Counted from the stretch's first letter, positions 26,359 to 41,396 are shown. The stretch: DNA of 64,000 nucleotides from Rubrivivax sp. A210 (GCF_904426505.1 NZ_CAJGBN010000002.1:62001-126000), one strand, 5' to 3'. Notes: a model not told the origin generated them from the letters alone. A program made the numbers and translations.

Positions 26359-27219
26359 GTGATCGAGAACCGCCCCGTCGCCCGCGTGCTGTCCCACCTG
26401 GTGCTGGTGCTGGGCGTGCTGATCGTCGCCTTCCCCATCTACCTGACCTTCATCGCCGCCACCCACACGGCCAGGGAGATCGCGCAGCAGGCGCCGATGT
26501 CGCTGCTGCCGGGCAGCAACTTCAGCGACAGCTTCAAGCTGGCGCTGTTCGGCGGCCAGACCGACAACGGCGCGCGCACGCCGCCGGTGGCGCCCATGCT
26601 GTGGGTGAGCCTGGTCAGCGCGCTCGTCATCTCCATCGGCAAGATCGCCATCAGCCTGCTCAGCGCCTTCGCGGTGGTGTACTTCCGCTTCCCGCTGCGC
26701 AACGTCGTGTTCTGGATGATCTTCGTGACGCTGATGCTGCCGGTGGAGGTGCGCATCCTGCCCACCTACAAGGTGGTGTCCGACCTCGGCCTGCTCGACA
26801 GCTACGCCGGCCTCACCATCCCTCTCATCGCCTCGGCCACCGCCACCTTCCTGTTCCGCCAGTTCTTCCTCACCGTGCCCGACGAGTTGGTGGAAGCGGC
26901 GCGCATCGACGGTGCCGGGCCCATGCGCTTCTTCTGGGACGTGCTGCTGCCGCTGTCGCGCACGTCCATCGCGGCGCTGTTCGTGATCCAGTTCATCTAC
27001 GGCTGGAACCAGTACCTGTGGCCGCTGCTGGTGACCACCAGCGAGCACATGGCGCCGGTGGTGATGGGCATCAAGCGCATGATTTCCGGCGGCGGCGACG
27101 CCGCCATCGACTGGAACATCGTCATGGCCACGGCCCTGCTGGCCATGCTGCCGCCGGCGCTGGTCGTCGTGCTGATGCAGCGCTGGTTCGTCAAGGGCCT
27201 GGTGGACACCGAGAAGTAG
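26359..27219 (+). CDS. ugpE: Glycerol-3-phosphate ABC transporter permease UgpE
   Basis: 286 residues from GTG 26359 (MIENRPVARVLSHLVLVLGV). Six membrane segments and the EAA loop (EAARIDGAGPMRFFWDVLLP, about residues 178-197) are visible, and GWNQYLWPLLVTT is a UgpE/MalG-type C-terminal signature. An ATG at 26342 in another frame stops after six codons, so GTG is the likely start; the gap after ugpA is 16 bases. It forms the second half of the transmembrane channel. Confidence 0.93.
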   Translation: MIENRPVARVLSHLVLVLGVLIVAFPIYLTFIAATHTAREIAQQAPMSLLPGSNFSDSFKLALFGGQTDNGARTPPVAPMLWVSLVSALVISIGKIAISLLSAFAVVYFRFPLRNVVFWMIFVTLMLPVEVRILPTYKVVSDLGLLDSYAGLTIPLIASATATFLFRQFFLTVPDELVEAARIDGAGPMRFFWDVLLPLSRTSIAALFVIQFIYGWNQYLWPLLVTTSEHMAPVVMGIKRMISGGGDAAIDWNIVMATALLAMLPPALVVVLMQRWFVKGLVDTEK

Positions 27220-27225
27220 AGGCAC

Positions 27226-28287
<1,062 letters not shown>

Positions 28288-28301
28288 TCAGGCGGCCAGC
28301 C

Positions 28302-29606
28302 TCACATCGGCCGCACGTCAGCTTCCAGCCCCAGCCAGTCGGTGTCGCGCTCGGCTTCGGGCAGGCGGCGCAGTTGCCGGATCATCGGCACCCGCCAAGC
28401 CACCAGGGCCAGCAGCACGGCCGTGCCGCCGGCAAAGGCCAGCGCGGCACGCAGGCCCAGGTGCTCGCCCAGCCAGCCGCCCAGCAGCGCGCCGGGGCCG
28501 GCCGCCAGCAGCGTGAGCCAGCGCATTGTGGCCGTCATGCGGCCCAGCAGCGGCTCGGGCGTCACTGCCTGGCGCAGGGCCAGGAAGTTGATGAAGATGA
28601 AGACCGCGCCGGTGGTGAACATCATCAGCATCAGCGCGAAGGCGGCCACGCCCCAGGCATTGGCCGGCGCCAGCGCCAGCATCACCCAGCCCAGCGCGGT
28701 GACGGCGTAGCCGATCACCAGACAAGGCCCGGGGCCCAGGCGCTGGCTGATGCGGCGGCCGAACACGCTGCCGCTGATGGTGCCCACGCCCATGCCCATG
28801 TAGCAAAGGCCGATGGCCTGCTCCGACAGGCCCAGGGTGCGGGTGGCAAACAGGATTTGCACGGTGATGGCCGCGTGGTGGCACATCTGCCACACGGCCA
28901 TCAGCAGCCCCAGGGTAAGCAGCAGGCGGTTGCCGACGCAGAAGCGCAGCCCCACCATCAGGTCGCGCCCGAAGTGCGCCTGCGGGCGCGGCTCGCGGCG
29001 CTCGTGGATGCGGATGCCGCGCAGGATGAGCGCCGATCCGATCAGCAGCAGCGCATTGACCACCAGGGCCAGCGGCGCGCCGAAGACCTTGATCAGCGCC
29101 CCCGCCAGGCCCGGCCCCAGCACCTCGGCGCCCGAGCCGGCGAGCGCGTTCTTGGCATGGGCCTCGACCAGGCGCTCGCGCGCCACCACCTGGGTCAGCA
29201 CGATCTGCGAGGCACTGCCCGAAACCGTGTGTACCAGCCCCATCACGAAGCCCACCGCGTAGAGCCAGGGCATCGCCAGCCAGCCCATCCACCAGGCCAG
29301 CGGCACGCTTAAAGCCGCCAACGCCACCGCAAGCTCACCCACCACATAGACCGGCAGCTTGCGCACGCGGTCCAGCCAGACGCCCGAGGGCAGCGAGAAC
29401 AGGATGAAGGGCAGCAACTCGACCGTGGTCAGCAGCCCCATCTGCGTGGGGCTGGCCTGCAGCAGCACCGCCGCGGTGAGCGGCAGCGCCAGCAGCATCA
29501 CCTGGTTGCCGAATGACGCGGTGAGGATGGAAGTCCACAGCCGCCGGTAGGCGGGATCCCGCAGCAGGTCGCCGTCTGGCAGGCGTAACAGTGCGGGCAG
29601 GCGCAA
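28302..29606 (-). CDS. MFS transporter, probable drug/metabolite exporter
   Basis: About 434 residues with 12 predicted membrane helices, similar to enterobactin exporter/MFS_3 proteins: FILFSLPSGVWLDRVRK is the conserved loop 2-3 motif with the usual D-R-x-R/K. An ATG-initiated reading to 29708 would overlap argJ by 83 bases; TTG 29606 begins 19 bases after the argJ stop and directly precedes the conserved N-terminus (RDPAYRRLWTS), so I use it. The substrate is unknown. It is convergent with ugpC, with 14 bases between stops. It may be co-transcribed with argJ. Confidence 0.85.
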   Translation of the reverse strand: MRLPALLRLPDGDLLRDPAYRRLWTSILTASFGNQVMLLALPLTAAVLLQASPTQMGLLTTVELLPFILFSLPSGVWLDRVRKLPVYVVGELAVALAALSVPLAWWMGWLAMPWLYAVGFVMGLVHTVSGSASQIVLTQVVARERLVEAHAKNALAGSGAEVLGPGLAGALIKVFGAPLALVVNALLLIGSALILRGIRIHERREPRPQAHFGRDLMVGLRFCVGNRLLLTLGLLMAVWQMCHHAAITVQILFATRTLGLSEQAIGLCYMGMGVGTISGSVFGRRISQRLGPGPCLVIGYAVTALGWVMLALAPANAWGVAAFALMLMMFTTGAVFIFINFLALRQAVTPEPLLGRMTATMRWLTLLAAGPGALLGGWLGEHLGLRAALAFAGGTAVLLALVAWRVPMIRQLRRLPEAERDTDWLGLEADVRPM

Positions 29607-29625
29607 ATGTGGGCTCGGGGGCAGC

Positions 29626-30873
29626 TCAGGAACGGTAGTCGGCGTTGATGCTGACGTAGTCGTGCGAGAGATCACAGGTCCACACGGTGGCCTCGGCCCC
29701 ATCGCCATCCGCGCGGTGCAGGTGCACGCGCACGGTGATCTCGCTTTGCTTCATCACGCGCTGGCCGTCTTCCTCGCGGTAGCCGGGGTGGCGGCCGCCC
29801 TGATGGACCACGTGCACGTCGTCGAGGAAGAGGTCGATCAGGCCCTGGTCGAGATCGGCAATGCCGGCATAGCCCACCGCCGCCAGGATGCGGCCGAGGT
29901 TGGGGTCGCTGGCGAAGAAGGCGGTCTTGACCAGGGGCGAATGCGCCACGGCATAGGCGGCAAGCCGGCACTCGGCCTCGTCGCGCCCGCCCTGCACCTG
30001 GATGGTGATGAACTTGGTCGCGCCCTCGCCATCGCGCACGATGGCCTGGGCCAGTTGCTGGGCCACCGCCACCACGGCGTCGCGCAGCGCGCGGCCGGCG
30101 GCAGAAGCCAGCGAGGTGATGGGCGCATGCGCCGCGCGGCGCGTGGCCATCAGCATGAACGAGTCATTGGTCGAGGTGTCGCCGTCGATGGTGATGCGGT
30201 TGAAGCTCTGCGCCGCGGCATCGTCCAGCAGGGGCTGGAGCAGGGCAGGATCGATGGCCGCATCGGTGGCGATATAGCCCAGCATGGTGGCCATGTCCGG
30301 ACGGATCATGCCGGCGCCCTTGGAAATGCCGGTGACGGTGACGGTGTGGCCGTCGATGACGATCTGGCGCGATGCCGCCTTGGGCAGCGTGTCGGTGGTC
30401 ATGATGCCCTGGGCCGCCTCGAACCAGTGCGCCGGCGCCAGGTCGGCCAGCGCTGCCGGCAGGCCGGCCTCGATGCGCTCCACCGGCAGCGTCTCCATGA
30501 TCACGCCCGTGGAAAAGGGCAGCACCTGGCCCTGCTGCAATCCCATCAGACCGGCCACAGCAGCGCAGGTGCGGCGCGCACGCGCCAGGCCATCGGCCCC
30601 GGTGCCGGCATTGGCATTGCCGGTGTTGACGACGAGCGCACGTATGCCCTGGCCCGATGGCCGTTGGCGCAGGTGCTCGCGGCACAGTTGCACCGGCGCG
30701 GCGCAGAAACGGTTGCGCGTGAACACGCCGGCCACGGCTGCACCTTCGTCGAGCGCGAACACCACCAGGTCGCGCCGGTTGGGCTTGCGCACGCCGGCCA
30801 TCGCCACGCCGATGCGCAGGCCGGGCACGGCATGCAACTGTTGCGGATCGGGGGCTTGAAGATTGACGGGCAT
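29626..30873 (-). CDS. argJ: Bifunctional ornithine acetyltransferase/N-acetylglutamate synthase
   Basis: 415 residues from ATG 30873 ([10 protein letters not shown]). ArgJ is made as a precursor that cuts itself before a conserved Thr: here Ala195-Thr196 in D-M-A-T-M-L-G-Y. Other hallmarks are [28 protein letters not shown] near residue 270, and the C-terminal [11 protein letters not shown]. It moves an acetyl group from N-acetylornithine to glutamate, and can also use acetyl-CoA, in the cyclic arginine pathway. An open frame continues upstream to 31056 but has no family similarity. It is divergent from the subtilase gene. Confidence 0.96.
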   Translation of the reverse strand: MPVNLQAPDPQQLHAVPGLRIGVAMAGVRKPNRRDLVVFALDEGAAVAGVFTRNRFCAAPVQLCREHLRQRPSGQGIRALVVNTGNANAGTGADGLARARRTCAAVAGLMGLQQGQVLPFSTGVIMETLPVERIEAGLPAALADLAPAHWFEAAQGIMTTDTLPKAASRQIVIDGHTVTVTGISKGAGMIRPDMATMLGYIATDAAIDPALLQPLLDDAAAQSFNRITIDGDTSTNDSFMLMATRRAAHAPITSLASAAGRALRDAVVAVAQQLAQAIVRDGEGATKFITIQVQGGRDEAECRLAAYAVAHSPLVKTAFFASDPNLGRILAAVGYAGIADLDQGLIDLFLDDVHVVHQGGRHPGYREEDGQRVMKQSEITVRVHLHRADGDGAEATVWTCDLSHDYVSINADYRS

Positions 30874-31199
30874 GGCGCAGCGGCAGGTCGATTCAGGGGA
30901 CCGACAGTGTAGGAGGTCGTGCGAAGGCATGGCGCCAGGCGTTGCGCCATTGCCCGCGCAAGGACATAACCCCCCTAGTCGAGGGGGGCGCAGCTGCGGG
31001 TAAGACCTCGTCTGTAGCCGCAAGAAGCTATTCAATATGCCTGACCTCTCGGGCACACCGTGCAGCGAAGAACTGGAGCCATGGCTCGGAACTTGCGGCG
31101 CAGTGTCCCGAATGTGCCGATGACGCAGCCCGCCGCAACCCGGCGGGCCTGCATCTCAACCCGCCTCGACCCGGGGCGCAATGCTGGAGTGGAGTACGA
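30874..31199. other. Divergent intergenic region argJ / subtilase
   Basis: 326 bases without a gene. It contains an inverted repeat (ATGGCGC at 30929-30935 with GCGCCAT at 30944-30950), the 17-bp C/G-rich palindrome at 30971-30987, and an A/T-rich patch TATTCAATAT at 31029-31038 that could supply a -10 for the subtilase. GGAG precedes ATG 31200 by a few bases. An in-frame extension of the subtilase to 30942 covers most of the region but shows no protein-like features. Confidence 0.6.
30971..30987 (+). promoter_or_regulatory. Candidate regulator-binding palindrome upstream of subtilase gene
   Basis: CCCCCTAGTCGAGGGGG, flanked by one further C and G, so the symmetric unit may be 19 bases. It lies 212 bases before the subtilase ATG and has the same orientation and 14 of 17 bases in common with the site upstream of the PEP-CTERM gene (19832-19848). 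The shared core is CCCCCTAG-N3-AGGGGG. Spacing to the likely -10 differs between the two sites. Confidence 0.55.
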
Positions 31200-33782
<2,583 letters not shown>

Positions 33783-33824
33783 GCCCGGCACCGCCGCGGG
33801 CCTCGCGCCCGCGGCTGCAGCAAG

Positions 33825-33854
33825 GCCCTGCCGCGCAAGCGGCGGGGCTTTTTT
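33825..33854 (+). terminator. Intrinsic terminator of subtilase gene
   Basis: A 10-bp stem (GCCCTGCCGC with GCGGCGGGGC, one G-U pair), a GCAA tetraloop and six T's at 33849-33854. It begins 42 bases after the subtilase stop and is a strong Rho-independent terminator on the plus strand. Confidence 0.9.
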
Positions 33855-33895
33855 ATTGTTGAGGCTGACCGCCGCAGGCGCGGCGGCGCGGCGCT

Positions 33896-34336
33896 TCAGC
33901 GCGTGACGTCGCCCGATGGGGGCGGCACGGCACGGCCGGCCGGGCAGGGCAACCAGTGGCCGCGGGCGGTGGCGTGGTACACGCGTTCACGCCCGCTGCC
34001 GCGCACGACGATGCGCCAGCCCGGCACCAGGGCCTGGGTGTACATGCGGCCCGGCTGGGGACAGCCCAGCGAGCCGTCGGGCCAGGTCACGGCCTCGGCC
34101 TCGGCCTTCAGCGCGCCCGCGTCGGCCAGCTGCCAGGTGGCTGCCGCGTCGGCACGCACGGCGGCCAGGATGGTCTGCAGTTCATCGGACCTTGCCGGCG
34201 CGGCCGGGGCGGGTGCGCCACCCTCAGCCATCGCAGGCACGGCGGCGCAACCGCTGGCCGCAGCCACCATGGCCACCGTGAGGGCAACGGCCTGGGCGAA
34301 GCGTGGCAGCGGCAGCGTCAAGGCGGGCCGGTTCAT
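33896..34336 (-). CDS. Putative lipoprotein of unknown function
   Basis: 146 residues. The N-terminal signal peptide ends in A-A-A-S-G-C (Cys30), a plausible lipobox, so the protein is probably a lipoprotein. The mature part has an Ala/Pro-rich linker, then a compact domain with VTWPDGSLGCPQPGRMYTQ and LVPGWRIVVR, a motif seen in small hypothetical exported proteins with one conserved Cys pair (Cys92 here and Cys131). No function is known to me. It starts 12 bases after the secA stop, so it is likely co-transcribed with secA. Confidence 0.72.
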   Translation of the reverse strand: MNRPALTLPLPRFAQAVALTVAMVAAASGCAAVPAMAEGGAPAPAAPARSDELQTILAAVRADAAATWQLADAGALKAEAEAVTWPDGSLGCPQPGRMYTQALVPGWRIVVRGSGRERVYHATARGHWLPCPAGRAVPPPSGDVTR

Positions 34337-34348
34337 GGCGCAAAAGGC

Positions 34349-37096
<2,748 letters not shown>

Positions 37097-37418
37097 GCGG
37101 CGGGGGCTGGTTGGGTCGAAGGTGGCGCACAAGCAGCGGGCGGGCCTGGGGCCCGCGCGAACCTGGCGGCGTCTGGAGCATCTGGGGTCTGGCGCTGCTT
37201 CTGCAAGCGGTCGCAAGCGGCTGCAAAAGCTGCAAAGGGCTGCCGGACCCGTCGAACACCGCCGCTGCCGCCATCCGAAGACGCGGTGCGCCGCTGCGCG
37301 AAGCCCTTGATTTTAGCATCCGGCCCTGGTACAGCCCCGTGACTTGCGACACCGCTGCCGGGCCTGGCGCGACCGCGGGCAGCGACCGGGCCCCGGCGCT
37401 CACTACACTGACCGCCTC
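37097..37418. other. Divergent intergenic region secA / DUF721 gene, with short tandem repeats
   Basis: 322 bases without a convincing gene. At 37201-37238 there are four tandem near-repeats of 9-10 bases (CTGCAAGCGG, TCGCAAGCGG, CTGCAAAAG, CTGCAAAGG). A/T-rich TTGATTTTAG near 37308-37317 may be part of a promoter. No secM-like arrest peptide was recognised. Both secA and the DUF721 gene probably have their promoters here. Confidence 0.5.
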
Positions 37419-37742
37419 ATGGCCTCCTCGCAACGCCCGTCCCCGGACAGCCACCGCCGCTCACTGGGGGCAGCGCTGGGCGAAGACCACACGCTGCGCG
37501 ACCTGCTGGCGCGCGTGCGCGAATCGCAGGCGCGGCTCGCGGCCATCACGCCGCTGATGGACCCGGCCCTGCGCGCCGCGGTGCAGGCCGGGCCGCTGGA
37601 CGAGCAGACCTGGGTGCTGCTGGCCGCCCATTCGGCCGCCGCAGCCAAGCTGCGCCAGCTGGCGCCCGTCTTCGAGGCCGCACTGCAGGCCCAGGGGCGG
37701 GGCGGCCCGGCCATCAAGGTGAAGGTGGCGCAGCGGTCTTGA
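37419..37742 (+). CDS. DUF721 (DciA-like) protein
   Basis: 107 residues from ATG 37419. The body (LRDLLARVRESQARL, LLAAHSAAAAKLRQLAPVFEAAL, then a short Ile/Val strand) follows the DUF721 pattern of L-x-V-x2-H/A-x2-A-x-E/K-L-R-x-L-x-P. DUF721 proteins include DciA, which loads the replicative helicase DnaB in bacteria without DnaC; whether this copy does so is inference. Location next to secA is usual in betaproteobacteria. It is shorter than average DciA but looks complete. Confidence 0.75.
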   Translation: MASSQRPSPDSHRRSLGAALGEDHTLRDLLARVRESQARLAAITPLMDPALRAAVQAGPLDEQTWVLLAAHSAAAAKLRQLAPVFEAALQAQGRGGPAIKVKVAQRS

Positions 37743-37766
37743 GGCCCGGCCGCGGTGGGGCGAAAC

Positions 37767-37842
37767 TGGTGCCGGCTGTCCGAATCGAACGGACGACCTT
37801 CCGCTTACAAGGCGGGTGCTCTACCAACTGAGCTAAGCCGGC
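37767..37842 (-). tRNA. tRNA-Thr (anticodon TGT)
   Basis: Read on the minus strand, 76 nt including an encoded CCA: acceptor GCCGGCT/AGCCGGC, D arm GCTCAGTTGGTAGAGC, anticodon loop CTTGTAA with TGT, variable loop AGGTC, T arm GTCCGTTCGATTCGGAC. The first pair of the anticodon stem (27-43) is C-A rather than Watson-Crick. It lies between the DUF721 gene and sspB; 28 bases separate it from the sspB stop. Confidence 0.97.
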
Positions 37843-37870
37843 CGGGCTGGCGATTGTAGGAGGCGCGCCC

Positions 37871-38374
37871 TTACTTGATCCGCTTGAGCGAGGGCCGGTT
37901 GCCGGGCGCGGGGGCCGGGTCAGGAGGCTCGTCGCCGGGGGTGGTTGCGGCATCGCCCGGGGCAGGCGGCGCATCGGGCTCGGTCGAGGCCAGGCGCAGG
38001 CCGCGCGGCGAGGCCGGGGCTTCGTTGGCGCCTTCGGCACGCGCGGCATCGGTGGGCATGGGGAAGGCCATGCCCTGGCCGTTCTCGCGTGCGTAGATGG
38101 CCACCACATGATCGATCGGCACCTGGATTTCGCGCGAGACGCCCCTGAAGCGCGCCCTGAACTCGAGGTAGTCGTTGCCGATCTTCAGCCCCGCGGTCGC
38201 CTCGTGGCCAATGTTGAGCACGATCTCATGGTTGTCGACGTACTCCATCGGCACCTGCACGCTGCCATCGACGTGGACGGCGACATAGGGCGTAAACCCG
38301 TTGTCGGTGCACCAGGCGTGCAGCGCCCGCAACAGATAGGGGCGGGTCGACGGCGTATCGGGCGTGGGGGGCAT
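37871..38374 (-). CDS. sspB: ClpXP specificity-enhancing factor SspB
   Basis: 167 residues. The N-terminal SspB fold (RPYLLRALHAWCTDNGFTPYV, then VLNIGHEATAGLKIGND, FRARFRGVSREIQVPI) binds ssrA-tagged peptides. A long Pro/Ala-rich flexible linker follows, ending in N-R-P-S-L-K-R-I-K, which matches the ClpX-binding tether found at the SspB C-terminus. It delivers ssrA-tagged products of stalled ribosomes to ClpXP. It lies 12 bases after sspA, as in most beta- and gammaproteobacteria. Confidence 0.95.
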   Translation of the reverse strand: MPPTPDTPSTRPYLLRALHAWCTDNGFTPYVAVHVDGSVQVPMEYVDNHEIVLNIGHEATAGLKIGNDYLEFRARFRGVSREIQVPIDHVVAIYARENGQGMAFPMPTDAARAEGANEAPASPRGLRLASTEPDAPPAPGDAATTPGDEPPDPAPAPGNRPSLKRIK

Positions 38375-38386
38375 CGCTGGCCTTGC

Positions 38387-38998
38387 TTACTTGCGCATCA
38401 CCTTCTCGGACGGCGTCAGCGCCTCGATGTAGGCCGGGCGCGAGAAGATGCGCTCTGCGTACTTGAGCAGCGGCACCGCGTTCTTGCTGAGGTCGATGCC
38501 GTAGTAGTCCAGGCGCCACAGCAGCGGCGCGATGGCCACGTCGAGCATGCTGAAGTCGTCGCCCAGCATGTACTTGTTCTTCAGGAAGATGGGGGCGAGC
38601 TGGGTCAGGCGATCACGGATCTGCTCACGAGCCTTCTCAAGCTGCTTCTCGGTGGCCTTGACGCCGCGGCCCTCAAGCAGGTTGACGTTGCTGAACAGCT
38701 CCTTCTCGAAGTTGAACAGGAACAGGCGCACGCGCGCACGCGCCACCGGGTCGCCGGGCATCAGCTGCGGATGCGGAAAGCGCTCGTCGATGTACTCGTT
38801 GATGATGTGGCTCTCGTACAGGATGAGGTCGCGCTCCACCAGGATGGGCACCTCGTTGTACGGGTTCATCAGCGCAATGTCCTCGGGCTTGGCGAAGATG
38901 TCGACATCGCGGATCTCGAAGTCCATGCCTTTCTCGAACAGCACGAAGCGGCAGCGGTGCGAGTAGGGGCAGGTGGTTCCGGAGTACAGCACCATCAT
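38387..38998 (-). CDS. sspA: Stringent starvation protein A (GST-fold, RNA polymerase-associated)
   Basis: 203 residues. The N-terminal thioredoxin-like domain is GST-type (MMVLYSGTTCPYSHRCRFVL; the cis-Pro motif EVPILVERD; LYESHIINEYIDERFPHP) and is followed by an all-helical GST C-terminal domain. SspA proteins bind RNA polymerase and alter transcription under starvation; most lack glutathione transferase activity. Here a C-P-Y-S-H motif is present at the usual active-site position. It is first of sspA-sspB and is separated from petC by a strong terminator, so it should have its own promoter within 38999-39064. Confidence 0.94.
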   Translation of the reverse strand: MMVLYSGTTCPYSHRCRFVLFEKGMDFEIRDVDIFAKPEDIALMNPYNEVPILVERDLILYESHIINEYIDERFPHPQLMPGDPVARARVRLFLFNFEKELFSNVNLLEGRGVKATEKQLEKAREQIRDRLTQLAPIFLKNKYMLGDDFSMLDVAIAPLLWRLDYYGIDLSKNAVPLLKYAERIFSRPAYIEALTPSEKVMRK

Positions 38999-39064
38999 GG
39001 CTTGGGGCCTTTCATTAACGCATCGACGAACCGGCAGCGCTCAAGCAAGCGGCTGCGGAAAAGG

Positions 39065-39098
39065 AAAAACGCAGTGGGTGCGGCGAGCCCCCACTGCG
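39065..39098 (-). terminator. Intrinsic terminator of petABC operon
   Basis: On the minus strand: stem CGCAGTGGG / CCCACTGCG (9 perfect pairs, 39098-39070) with an 11-base loop, followed by five T's (39069-39065). It lies 37 bases after the petC stop and ends the cytochrome bc1 operon before sspA. Confidence 0.88.
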
Positions 39099-39134
39099 CT
39101 GCAGGCCCGGCCTCGCGGCCCGGCCGTGCCCGGT

Positions 39135-39923
39135 TTACTTGATGTCCTTCCAGAAGGAGGCATTCAAGCGCCAGGCAATCACCGAGAAGAAGCCCAGGAA
39201 GATCAGCACCCACACGCCCAGGCGGGCACGCGCGCTCTGGTTGGGCTCGCCCATCCATTGCAGGAAGGCGACGAGGTCGGCCACCGCGTTGTTGTACTCG
39301 GCCTGCGACAGGGTGCCGGTGGTGATGGGCTCGAAGCCCTTGAAGACATGCGTCTTCTTGGCCGGATCGTGCGGATCCTTCTCTTCGGCGAAGACGGCGC
39401 GTTGCTGGCCCTGCAGCTGCCACAGCGCATGCGGCATGCCGACGCTGGGGAAGACCAGGTTGTTCCAGCCGGTGGCCTTGGTGTCGTCGCGGTAGTAGCT
39501 GCGCAGGTAGGTGTAGACGTAGTCGGCGCCGCTGCCCTTGGCGCCGTCGGCGCGCGAGCGCGTGATCAGGGTCAGGTCAGGCGGCAAGGCGCCGAACCAT
39601 TCCTTGGCATCCTTGGCTTCGAGCGCGGTCTTCATCGTCTCGCCGACCTTGACGCCGGTGAAGATGAGGTTGTCCTTGATCTGCTGTTCGGTGAGGCCGA
39701 TGTCGCGCAGGCGGTTGAAGCGCATGAAGGCCGCCGCGTGGCAATTCAGGCAGTAGTTGGCGAACAGCTTGGCGCCGTTCTGCAGCGCCGCCAGGTCGGA
39801 CATGCGCTGGGTCGGGAACTTGTCCCAGGCCGGGCCGGCGGTGTTGGCGAGGGCCGGCGCGGTGGCGGTGAAGGCAGCCAGCGCCAGCAGGGAGGCGAGC
39901 AGCGAACGAATCGTCTTGGTCAT
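39135..39923 (-). CDS. petC: Ubiquinol-cytochrome c reductase, cytochrome c1
   Basis: 262 residues. An N-terminal signal peptide (cleavage near PALAN) is followed by the haem c site C58-x2-C61-H62 (NYCLNCH), a downstream Met in PSVGMPHALW as probable sixth ligand, and one C-terminal membrane anchor (LGVWVLIFLGFFSVIAWRL). It carries electrons from the Rieske protein to soluble cytochrome c in complex III. It follows petB by 22 bases, and a strong terminator follows. Confidence 0.97.
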   Translation of the reverse strand: MTKTIRSLLASLLALAAFTATAPALANTAGPAWDKFPTQRMSDLAALQNGAKLFANYCLNCHAAAFMRFNRLRDIGLTEQQIKDNLIFTGVKVGETMKTALEAKDAKEWFGALPPDLTLITRSRADGAKGSGADYVYTYLRSYYRDDTKATGWNNLVFPSVGMPHALWQLQGQQRAVFAEEKDPHDPAKKTHVFKGFEPITTGTLSQAEYNNAVADLVAFLQWMGEPNQSARARLGVWVLIFLGFFSVIAWRLNASFWKDIK

Positions 39924-39945
39924 TGCAATGGGCTCCGCTGTGCGC

Positions 39946-41352
39946 TCAGTGGGCGGTGAAAACCACGCGCTCGGGCACGGGCTTGAACTCGCCGATGCGG
40001 CTCCACCAGGGCATGAGCAGGAAGAAGCCGAAGTAGAACAGCGTGCCGGCCTGGGCCAGCAGCGTGCCGACGAAGGTGGGCGGCTGGATGCCGAGATAGC
40101 CCAGCACCACGAAGACGACGATGAAGACGGCGTAGAGCGTCTTGTTCCAATTCGGGCGGTAGCGGATGGACTTGACCGGGCTGCGGTCGAACCAGGGCAG
40201 GCCGAAGAGGATCAGCACCGCCACGCCCATCACCACCACGCCCCAGAACTTGGCATCGAAGGTCTTGAGCAGCACCGCGATCACCACCGCGGCAACCAGC
40301 GGCACGAACTTCCAGATGCCCTTGAGGCCACCCATCAGGAAGGCCAGCACACCGGCCACGCCGACGAGGCCGGCAAGCACGTTGACGAAGTCGTCGGTGA
40401 CGGCGCGCAGCATCGAATAGAAGGGCGTGAAGTACCACACCGGGGCGATGTGGGCCGGCGTCTTGAGCGGGTCGGCCGGGATGAAGTTGTTGTATTCGAG
40501 GAAGTAGCCACCGAACTCGGGCGCGAAGAAGACGACGGCCGTGAACAGCATCAGGAAGACGCTCACGCCGATCAGGTCATGCACCGTGTAGTACGGATGG
40601 AAGGGAATGCCGTCGAGCGGGATACCGGTCTTCGGATCCTTCTTGTCCTTGATCTCGACGCCGTCGGGGTTGTTGGAGCCGACATCGTGCAGCGCCAGCA
40701 GGTGGGCCACGACCAGGCCCAGCAGCACCAGCGGCACGGCGATGACGTGGAAGCTGAAGAAGCGGTTCAGCGTGGCGTCGCCGACGACGTAGTCACCGCG
40801 GATCAGCAGCGACAGGTCGGGACCGACGAAGGGGATGGCGGCGAACAGGTTGATGATGACCTGGGCACCCCAGTAGGACATCTGGCCCCAGGGCAGCAGA
40901 TAGCCCATGAAGGCCTCGGCCATCAGGCACAGGAAGATGGCGCAGCCGAAGATCCAGACCAGCTCGCGCGGCTTGCGGTAGCTGCCGTAGATAAGGCCGC
41001 GCCACATGTGCAGGTAGACGCAGATGAAGAAGGCGCTGGCGCCGGTGCTGTGCATGTAGCGCACCAGCCAGCCCCAGGGCACGTCGCGCATGATGTACTC
41101 GACCGACTCGAAGGCCTTGGCGGCGTCGGGCTTGTAGTGCATCACCAGGAAGATGCCGGTGACGATCTGGATCACCAGCACAAGCAGCGACAGGCTGCCG
41201 AAGAAATACCACCAGTTGAAGTTCTTCGGAGCGTAGTACTCCGACATGTGGAAACGGTAGGCCTCGAACGCGGTCGGGAACCGGTTCTGCAGCCACACCG
41301 TGGCCTGCGTGAGTGCCGGTGCGCCGGCCGGCGCTTCCTTGAATTCAGCCAT
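39946..41352 (-). CDS. petB: Ubiquinol-cytochrome c reductase, cytochrome b
   Basis: 468 residues, eight membrane helices. The b-type haem ligands are in helices B and D (the HMWRGL loop after an STGAS motif; then FFSFHVIAVPLVLLGLVVAHLLALH). The Q-o site has the P-D/E-W-Y-like motif in the form PVWYFTPFYSML, which differs slightly from PEWY as in many betaproteobacteria. It is about 50 residues longer than mitochondrial cytochrome b because of a C-terminal extension. It catalyses quinol oxidation in complex III at the inner membrane. It lies 44 bases after petA. Confidence 0.97.
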   Translation of the reverse strand: MAEFKEAPAGAPALTQATVWLQNRFPTAFEAYRFHMSEYYAPKNFNWWYFFGSLSLLVLVIQIVTGIFLVMHYKPDAAKAFESVEYIMRDVPWGWLVRYMHSTGASAFFICVYLHMWRGLIYGSYRKPRELVWIFGCAIFLCLMAEAFMGYLLPWGQMSYWGAQVIINLFAAIPFVGPDLSLLIRGDYVVGDATLNRFFSFHVIAVPLVLLGLVVAHLLALHDVGSNNPDGVEIKDKKDPKTGIPLDGIPFHPYYTVHDLIGVSVFLMLFTAVVFFAPEFGGYFLEYNNFIPADPLKTPAHIAPVWYFTPFYSMLRAVTDDFVNVLAGLVGVAGVLAFLMGGLKGIWKFVPLVAAVVIAVLLKTFDAKFWGVVVMGVAVLILFGLPWFDRSPVKSIRYRPNWNKTLYAVFIVVFVVLGYLGIQPPTFVGTLLAQAGTLFYFGFFLLMPWWSRIGEFKPVPERVVFTAH

Positions 41353-41396
41353 CTTGACCTCGGGTCCGATTGGGTTGTGTCAGGCGCGCGGGGCGC

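Noticed and set aside
29607..29708. ATG start of the MFS transporter at 29708
   Set aside because: It would overlap argJ by 83 bases, and the extra residues are not typical of MFS N-termini; TTG 29606 fits better, though this is not proven.
30942..31199. N-terminal extension of the subtilase
   Set aside because: The signal peptide starts at ATG 31200; the extension contains the palindrome and no protein-like features.
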